Part shown: in pieces, positions 6,414-11,440 of the stretch | Position numbering within the stretch: the first letter of the stretch is position 1 | Layout of the letters: every line of letters begins with the position of its first letter | Source of the DNA: 0-14-0-20-45-22 sp041645495 | GTDB taxonomy: Bacteria; Fidelibacterota; UBA2242 | Direction: 5' to 3' | Assembly (NCBI GenBank): GCA_041645495.1 | Contig: JBAZPZ010000054.1 | Location: forward strand, 1-13,409 | Length of the DNA: 13,409 nt | The notes under the pieces: model-generated | Databases searched by the model: none | Told to the model about the DNA's origin: nothing | Seen by the model: only the letters and a program-made list of their open reading frames with translations | Made by a program: the position numbers and the translations under genes

Positions 6414-8131
6414 CTGTGGCGCTTCTCGAACATTTAACGGCATTATACGGCGAAACAGTCGCCCGGTCGATTTTACCGGAGATCGAAAAATTAGTCGGGA
6501 AATATCGCCGGAATTCTCGGCCGGTACCGCTTCCGGATGAATCGACCGTGGCATTGATCTGTTACGGCGATAGTTTTCAAACACCCGGCGAACCGCCGCT
6601 GAAAACATTAAACATCTTTTTAACCAATTATCTGAAGGATACGATTTCAGCCGTCCATCTTCTGCCGTTTTTTCCGTATTCGTCGGACGACGGCTTTTCC
6701 GTGATCGGTTACAAAGCAGTCAATCCCGCGCTCGGCGATTGGCCGGAGATTGAGACCTTAGGCGCATCGTTCGATCTTATATTCGATGCGGTCGTCAACC
6801 ATATTTCCGCGCAAAGCGACTGGTTCCGTGAATATCTCGCCGGAAACCTGGCCTTCGACAACTTTTTCATTGAAACCGATCCGGACGCCGATCTGAGCGC
6901 CGTCACCCGGGCGCGGTCGCATCCTCTGCTGACTAATTTTTTGCGCAATGGCAAGACGGTTAGTCTATGGACGACTTTCAGCGCCGATCAGATCGACCTG
7001 AATTTCCGCAATCCGGCCGTGCTTTTACGCATGCTCGACGTTCTCCTGTTTTATGCACGGCAATCGGCGCGCATCATCCGCTTGGACGCCATCGGTCACG
7101 CCTGGAAATCGTTAGGCACGACTTGCCTCAACCTACCGGAAGCGCATCTTTTGGTGCGGATTTTCCGGGCGGCGCTGGATATGGTTTTTCCCGACGTTTT
7201 ACTGCTGACCGAAACCAATGTCCCGCATGCCGAGAACATTCAGTACTTCGGCGATGGGCGGAACGAAGCACAATTAGTCTATCAGTTTCCACTGGCCGGG
7301 CTGGTCATTCACAGTTTTCAGAGCGGCAACGCAATCAAACTGACCCGCTGGGCCCAAACACTGGCGCTGAACTCTAACTCCTGCACCTATTTCAATTTGC
7401 TGGCGTCGCACGACGGCATCGGCGTCCGGCCACTGATCGGCATTCTGACTGACGCCGAAATCGATGCGCTCGTTCAAAGAACACTCGCTCACGGAGGCTA
7501 CGTTTCCTACAAAACCACCGGCAACGGAACAAACGATCCATACGAATTGAATATCACTTTATTCGATATGCTGGCCGATCCGGAACTCAATGAACCGACC
7601 AACATTCGAAAATTCATCACGGCGCACGCCATTCTGCTGGCGATGCCGGGAATTCCGGCGCTCTATTATCACAGCCTTTTCGGCAATTCCGGCGACCGTT
7701 CGGCCGTTGAAACAACCGGCCAGAAGCGGGCGGTCAACCGCAAGAAATTCGACCTGCCGGTTCTGGAAAATGAACTGAACAATGCCGCCAGCCGCACTTG
7801 CCGCATTTTTACGGAACTGAAACGCCTCATCGCCATCCGCAAACGCCAACCGGCTTTCAATCCCTACGGTATGGCGAACGTAATCTCCATGACGGATCGG
7901 TTGTTCGCAATTCAAAGAATTTCACCTGATGGAAGGCAAATCGTTCTGGCCGTCCACAACTTGTCTGACAAGCCCGTACAGTTCCGGATTACAGACGAGG
8001 TATTCCCTTTCAAAAATTTTGAAACTAAAAATCTGCTGACGAATGACGCTGTGAATTTTGGTCAAACAATCAAAGTGGGAGCCTTTGGTTTCTGCTGGCT
8101 CATTGCCTGCGGTCTTAGACGCGGTAACTAA
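6410..8131 (+). CDS. GH13_18 sugar phosphorylase (glucosylglycerate/sucrose phosphorylase type)
   Basis: A 573-residue cytoplasmic alpha-glucoside phosphorylase. The GH13 blocks are in order: DAVVNH (126-131), IRLDAIGHAWKSLGTTC (223-239) with nucleophile Asp226, LLTETNVPHAENIQYFGDG (265-283) with acid/base Glu268, and LASHDGIGVRPL (331-342) with Asp335. The TETNVPHAEN form and the HDGIGVRP block place it with the sucrose phosphorylase subfamily. From recollection it is closer to glucosylglycerate phosphorylases such as YcjM than to sucrose phosphorylase. The reaction would release alpha-glucose 1-phosphate from a glucoside with inorganic phosphate. Its ATG overlaps the esterase stop (ATGA), so the two are translationally coupled. 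The GH38 gene further right could supply the matching mannosyl activity. Subfamily is secure; acceptor specificity is inferred. Confidence 0.88.
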   Translation: MTVALLEHLTALYGETVARSILPEIEKLVGKYRRNSRPVPLPDESTVALICYGDSFQTPGEPPLKTLNIFLTNYLKDTISAVHLLPFFPYSSDDGFSVIGYKAVNPALGDWPEIETLGASFDLIFDAVVNHISAQSDWFREYLAGNLAFDNFFIETDPDADLSAVTRARSHPLLTNFLRNGKTVSLWTTFSADQIDLNFRNPAVLLRMLDVLLFYARQSARIIRLDAIGHAWKSLGTTCLNLPEAHLLVRIFRAALDMVFPDVLLLTETNVPHAENIQYFGDGRNEAQLVYQFPLAGLVIHSFQSGNAIKLTRWAQTLALNSNSCTYFNLLASHDGIGVRPLIGILTDAEIDALVQRTLAHGGYVSYKTTGNGTNDPYELNITLFDMLADPELNEPTNIRKFITAHAILLAMPGIPALYYHSLFGNSGDRSAVETTGQKRAVNRKKFDLPVLENELNNAASRTCRIFTELKRLIAIRKRQPAFNPYGMANVISMTDRLFAIQRISPDGRQIVLAVHNLSDKPVQFRITDEVFPFKNFETKNLLTNDAVNFGQTIKVGAFGFCWLIACGLRRGN

Positions 8132-8141
8132 GAATTCCTTT

Positions 8142-8166
8142 ACCACATAGTCTCAAAGACACAAAA
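8142..8166. repeat. Possible extragenic repeat fragment
   Basis: ACCACATAGTCTCAAAGACA and the following CAAAA just after the phosphorylase stop resemble the CACAAAG-type extragenic repeats I remember from several uncultivated-lineage genomes. Only one copy is present here, so this rests on memory alone. Confidence 0.2.
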
Positions 8167-8195
8167 TGAATAAATCTTATATCCTTTAAATTTTC

Positions 8196-8244
8196 CGGAC
8201 TTGACAATGGAAATGGGAATGAGTAAAATTCAATTGTCATGAAG
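8196..8244 (+). repeat. Direct repeat, copy 1, carrying a near-consensus promoter
   Basis: The first 41 bp match 9311-9351 at 34 positions without gaps, and the match continues to CATGAA with a 1-nt gap. Copies lie 1115 bp apart and flank the small ORF plus the Bro-N gene. The repeat contains TTGACA (8201-8206), 17 nt, then TAAAAT (8224-8229), an almost perfect sigma70 promoter. Confidence 0.7.
8201..8229 (+). promoter_or_regulatory. Strong sigma70-type promoter of the small ORF and Bro-N gene
   Basis: The -35 box TTGACA is exact, the spacer is 17 nt, and the -10 box TAAAAT matches 5 of 6. The expected start (about 8236) lies only a few nucleotides before the ATG at 8239, so the small ORF mRNA would be nearly leaderless. 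Confidence 0.65.
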
Positions 8245-8412
8245 TTTAACAGATCAACGGAAAACACTCTTGTTTGGGCAAAAGAGATGGTTTTGCCAGT
8301 TGGGAAGTTTGAGGAAGCCTGTTACCTGATCGTGCAAAACGGCGCCCCTTCCAAAAACGAGATCACCTTTATTGAACCAATGATTCACCCGAAGGAGTTG
8401 AACAATGAATAA
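8239..8412 (+). CDS. Small hypothetical protein (57 aa) overlapping the Bro-N gene
   Basis: ATG 8239 to TAA 8410-8412 encodes MKFNRSTENTLVWAKEMVLP and a further 37 residues ending IHPKELNNE. I do not recognise the family. It is soluble-looking with a mixed charged and hydrophobic pattern, and no signal or membrane segment. Support for a real gene: the best promoter in the window lies immediately upstream, the frame is uninterrupted across the region where the promoter mRNA must begin, and it overlaps the next ORF by 8 nt so that the AAGGAG of the Bro-N gene lies inside it. That layout is typical of translationally coupled pairs. It has no Shine-Dalgarno of its own, so initiation would be leaderless. 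It could also be a decayed remnant. Confidence 0.5.
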   Translation: MKFNRSTENTLVWAKEMVLPVGKFEEACYLIVQNGAPSKNEITFIEPMIHPKELNNE

Positions 8413-9298
8413 AGAACAGTCTCTTGCGGTTTTTGAGAATTATAAAATCCGCAGGCTCTATGATGAACAGAACGAAAACTGGTATTTTTCGGTAATCGAT
8501 ATCGTAGCCGCTTTGACGGAAAGTGTCAATCCCCGGGATTATTGGTTTAAAATGAAAATCCGGGTCAAAACCGAAGATGGACTTGAGTTGTCGACAATTT
8601 GTCGACAACTGAAAATGATGTCGTCTGACGGAAAATATTATGCGACCGATTGTGCGAATGTTGAGGGTGTGCTAAGAATCATCCAATCCGTCCCATCACC
8701 AAAAGCAGAGCCATTCAAGCAATGGCTTGCCCGAGTGGGTTACGAACGCATTCAGGACATGAGCGACCCGGCCCGCTCCCTCGACCGCGCCCGGGAATAC
8801 TGGCAACAGCACGGCCGAAGCGAAAAGTGGATTCAGCAGAGGATGATGGGACAGGAAACCCGCAACAAACTCACCGATTACTGGAAAGAACACGAGATTA
8901 AAGGCGAAGACGAATATTCTATTCTAACAAATATCATTCATCAGGAATGGAGCGACGTTTCGGTTAAACAACACAAGGCGATCAAGGGACTCAAAACCCA
9001 GAACCTACGCGATCACATGAGCGAAGCCGAGCTTATTTTCACCGCTCTCGCGGAACTCTCCACCCGCCAGATTGCCGAAAGCGTCGATGCAACCGGCATG
9101 CCTGAAAATACCGAAGCCGGTAAAAAAGGCGGAAAAATTGCTAAAAATGCGCGCCGCGAACTGGAGCAGAAAACCGGCAGGAGCGTTGTTACGGGCGAGA
9201 ATTTTCTGCCGCCGTCAGAGGATGTCAGAAAAGTCCAGCGTCAATTAGAAAGTGATGGGAAGAAACTGCTCAACGATGTGAAAAAGACAAAGAAATAA
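8405..9298 (+). CDS. Bro-N domain protein, DinD/phage antirepressor-like
   Basis: A 297-residue protein. Residues about 8-105 form a Bro-N domain (IRRLYDEQNENWYFSVIDIV, the LSTICRQLKM block near 61-70, then TDCANVEGVLRIIQS). The C-terminal part has IKGLKTQNLRDHMSEAELIF, TALAELSTRQIAES and a polar tail, as in DNA-damage-inducible DinD-like proteins. Bro-N proteins bind DNA and occur in phages as antirepressors and in chromosomes as stress genes; E. coli DinD acts on RecA. AAGGAG at 8392-8397, 7 nt before the ATG, supports the start. The gene overlaps the upstream small ORF by 8 nt, and flanking direct repeats suggest a mobile or duplicated cassette. A 25-bp palindrome lies in its coding sequence. 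No LexA box was recognised. The domain is confident; the role is not. Confidence 0.82.
   Translation: MNKEQSLAVFENYKIRRLYDEQNENWYFSVIDIVAALTESVNPRDYWFKMKIRVKTEDGLELSTICRQLKMMSSDGKYYATDCANVEGVLRIIQSVPSPKAEPFKQWLARVGYERIQDMSDPARSLDRAREYWQQHGRSEKWIQQRMMGQETRNKLTDYWKEHEIKGEDEYSILTNIIHQEWSDVSVKQHKAIKGLKTQNLRDHMSEAELIFTALAELSTRQIAESVDATGMPENTEAGKKGGKIAKNARRELEQKTGRSVVTGENFLPPSEDVRKVQRQLESDGKKLLNDVKKTKK
8586..8610. repeat. 25-bp perfect inverted repeat made of two tandem palindromes
   Basis: AGTTGTCGACAA (8586-8597), one T, then its exact complement TTGTCGACAACT (8599-8610). Each arm also contains the 10-bp palindrome TTGTCGACAA, so the site is symmetric at two scales. It lies in the conserved LSTICRQLK block of the Bro-N gene. 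It could be a dimer-of-dimers protein site or codon coincidence. Confidence 0.6.
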
Positions 9299-9310
9299 CA
9301 ATGAAATCTT

Positions 9311-9357
9311 CGGGCTTGGTAATAGAAATGGAAATGAGTAAAATTCAAAAGCATGAA
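9311..9357 (+). repeat. Direct repeat, copy 2, degenerate promoter
   Basis: Second copy of the 8196 repeat. The -35 equivalent is TTGGTA (9316-9321) and the -10 TAAAAT (9339-9344) is kept with a 17-nt spacer. It ends in an ATG at 9353 that opens only a 15-codon frame (MNRQTQYESVKLPKR), whose first residues faintly echo the 57-aa ORF. This may be a duplicated, decayed start of that gene, or a promoter for the protease. Confidence 0.55.
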
Positions 9358-9406
9358 TAGACAAACACAATATGAATCAGTAAAGTTGCCCAAAAGGTAA
9401 CTTTTC

Positions 9407-9447
9407 AAACAAGTATGTCTATCAAGAAACTTGTTTATCTATAGACA
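9407..9447. promoter_or_regulatory. Interleaved inverted repeats (pseudoknot-capable) upstream of the protease
   Basis: AAACAAGT (9407-9414) pairs with ACTTGTTT (9429-9436), and TGTCTAT (9416-9422) pairs with ATAGACA (9441-9447). The order A-B-A'-B' is that of an H-type pseudoknot as RNA. As DNA it could be two overlapping operators. It lies about 65 bp before the protease start. Confidence 0.4.
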
Positions 9448-9513
9448 ATCCTTGGGTTAGAGAAAATGTGCAAGATAAACATACGTTATGAGAAAGGAGG
9501 CGACCGAAACTAA

Positions 9514-10323
9514 ATGAATGATCTTGCTTTGTATATTTGCATCGCGCTCATTTTTCCACTTTCCGCAGTTGCGTCCACATCCGTTTCCTCAGACCATGTT
9601 TGGGCAATTGTGAAAATAAGTTACGACCCGACTACGATGAAAGCAGAAGGTGGAACTTGCGGTACTGCATTTTTCATAAACGACACTATTTTCTTGACGG
9701 CTCACCACCTCATCGAGACGAAGACATCGAACCTATTCACGCCGAACCCAGGTTATTCTAATGTGCGAATTTTTCTTGCAAACTCACGTGGGGACATAAT
9801 TGACGATTTCCGGATTGTGGAACGAGTACCTGACTATGATCTTGCCATTGGACGAATTGGGAAACCCAACCCTGCCATACGAGCTTGCCTCCTTCAATTG
9901 GACATCCAGTTAGGCAACGAGGTATACAACATAGGCTTCCCCACTGACCAAGGGATTTCCGATTACTCCCTTAAGATCGAAGGAGAAAAACTGATCATTA
10001 ACCGAATTAGTCCAAAACCGTCCATACAGCAAGGTAGCGTGAAAGCCATCAAGCAGGTGTCCCTCTCCGCCAACGATGTAAACCTTCAGGACAAGACAGT
10101 TGCGATAATGAACTACTCTTCTCGTGCTGGCTTTTCGGGTGGACCGCTGGTTTCCAAAGAGTCAGGCAAAGTTATTGGCCTTATGTCCTTTGTGATTCCA
10201 AGAGAATTCGATTCTTGCATACCAGTTGTTGCAATAAGAATGGCCGACATCGAGCCTTTACTAGCCCGTTACGGCCACCGTGACAAACCCAACGGTAAGG
10301 ACAAAAATGGCAAGACCCGATAA
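9514..10323 (+). CDS. Secreted trypsin-like serine protease (S1 family)
   Basis: A 269-residue protein. Residues 1-20 (MNDLALYICIALIFPLSAVA) form a signal peptide, so the enzyme is exported to the periplasm or beyond. The chymotrypsin-fold blocks are GTCGTAFFINDTIFLTAHHL (47-66, catalytic His65), DYDLAIGRI (107-115, Asp109) and SRAGFSGGPLVS (203-214, Ser208 in GFSGGP). Thus the triad is complete. No PDZ domain follows, unlike DegP. The basic Lys-rich C-terminus is probably unstructured. A strong AGGAGG lies 13 nt upstream, rather far. A 10-codon ORF (9488-9517, MRKEATETK) uses the same region and overlaps the start as ATGA, which could couple translation. No obvious partner is nearby. The substrate is unknown. 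The family is confident. Confidence 0.85.
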   Translation: MNDLALYICIALIFPLSAVASTSVSSDHVWAIVKISYDPTTMKAEGGTCGTAFFINDTIFLTAHHLIETKTSNLFTPNPGYSNVRIFLANSRGDIIDDFRIVERVPDYDLAIGRIGKPNPAIRACLLQLDIQLGNEVYNIGFPTDQGISDYSLKIEGEKLIINRISPKPSIQQGSVKAIKQVSLSANDVNLQDKTVAIMNYSSRAGFSGGPLVSKESGKVIGLMSFVIPREFDSCIPVVAIRMADIEPLLARYGHRDKPNGKDKNGKTR

Positions 10324-10330
10324 TCACCAA

Positions 10331-10399
10331 AACAACTCATAACCATCGGCTGCAGCGGATTGCCAAAAAAGCCGACTCCAAGTGAACCGCATGTTGGGC
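10331..10399 (+). other. attC-like segment after the protease (doubtful)
   Basis: Beginning just after the protease stop there is ACTCATAACCATCGGCTGCA, then a segment ending GTGAACCGCATGTTGGGC. GTTGGGC (10393-10399) fits the GTTRRRY core of integron recombination sites, and TCGGCT/AGCCGA (10346-10351, 10370-10375) form a 6-bp stem. A matching RYYYAAC partner is not found, so at best this is a degenerate attC. Confidence 0.2.
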
Positions 10400-10432
10400 A
10401 GCATCTTAATAGAATGAAACATGGAGTAAATA

Positions 10433-11257
10433 ATGCCAGGAAGACCTAAAAAAGAATTTCATCAATACCTAACGAATAACCGAGCGTCAAACATAAGCCA
10501 CGAAGAGTATATGCTTTCACCAGCAGTGGCGTTTCTTAGGTATTGTATATCTGCGAAAAGCGCAATTGATCTTTGTATTCGTCATTTGCCAAAAAATCAA
10601 AATAATGATTATACTAAAGATAGTATAGACAGTTTACAACATTTAGTAATCGCTTCTCTGCCAACTATCATGGGGCATTTTGAAACATATCAAAGGTCGT
10701 TGTTTGCTGGGATGTTTGATATAACCGTTTATCTACAAAAATTTGACATAGAAAAATTTTTTAAAGATTTATCAAAAGAAACCAGTGTCTCCATAGATTT
10801 AGTTAGACTTGCAGCTTATAGAGGTATTGGCTCTAAATCTATTGGTACTCTTTTGGCGGACTCTTTGAAAGGATGGCATGAACCTAAAACAGTCAACAGA
10901 TATTTTTCAGCCTTCGGACTTAATTTTACTGCTTTTGGTAACGATGAAAGCGAAAAATTGAGGGTACTGTGGCAATTGAGACATTCGATAGTTCACACGG
11001 GTTGTACGCTTACCTTATCAGACGCGCAAAAGGTTACAAACCTTTCCCAACATGCAGGAAAACAAATCGTATTTGAAAACAACTTCATTTTTGAAGTCGC
11101 TAGAAAATTACATCCAATAGTCAAGCAAACAACAACGGGATTAGGTAACGCTTTTAAACAAAGACTTCTTCAGAATATAAATAAGACAAACAGTGATAAT
11201 ATTGATAAATTTTTTGAAGTTAAATCCAGTGTACCTTCATGGCTCAGAACGGCCTAG
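10433..11257 (+). CDS. Hypothetical protein with a HEPN-like R-x4-H motif
   Basis: A 274-residue, mostly helical, soluble protein that is visibly more AT-rich than the sugar genes. I do not recognise a named family. Residues 176-188 (LRVLWQLRHSIVH) place Arg183 and His188 in the R-x4-H arrangement of HEPN domains, many of which are RNases in toxin-antitoxin or defence systems. The segment before it (about 130-170) is helical with a GIGSKSIGTLLAD stretch. GGAG 6 nt upstream supports ATG 10433. It stands alone between the protease and a convergent GH38 gene; no antitoxin-like small gene is next to it. Foreign-looking composition and isolation suggest transfer. The HEPN idea comes from a short motif and is tentative. 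Confidence 0.7.
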   Translation: MPGRPKKEFHQYLTNNRASNISHEEYMLSPAVAFLRYCISAKSAIDLCIRHLPKNQNNDYTKDSIDSLQHLVIASLPTIMGHFETYQRSLFAGMFDITVYLQKFDIEKFFKDLSKETSVSIDLVRLAAYRGIGSKSIGTLLADSLKGWHEPKTVNRYFSAFGLNFTAFGNDESEKLRVLWQLRHSIVHTGCTLTLSDAQKVTNLSQHAGKQIVFENNFIFEVARKLHPIVKQTTTGLGNAFKQRLLQNINKTNSDNIDKFFEVKSSVPSWLRTA

Positions 11258-11440
11258 CATACGTATGGAGATAACAGATTGAGCTGTTCTATGAATTTTG
11301 AGTTTGATAGTTTTTTAGGAGATATTTCTTCAATAAAATAGTTCCGAAATCCGACATACTTATATCTCAGCGATTGTTTCGAATCAGCGACTGCGGCTTT
11401 TAGCACCTGAAAACCGACGGTCAGTATTTTCCCAAAACCG
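11258..11440. other. Convergent intergenic region
   Basis: 183 bp between the ends of two converging genes. No ORF or RNA gene is seen. On the minus strand GACGGT (11442-11437) can pair with ACCGTC (11421-11416) over a 15-nt loop, followed by GGTTTTC. That is a weak terminator candidate for the GH38 gene. Confidence 0.4.

Noticed and set aside
6967..7377. 136-aa ORF inside the phosphorylase
   Set aside because: Out-of-frame shadow of the GH13 gene, whose catalytic motifs lie in the other frame.
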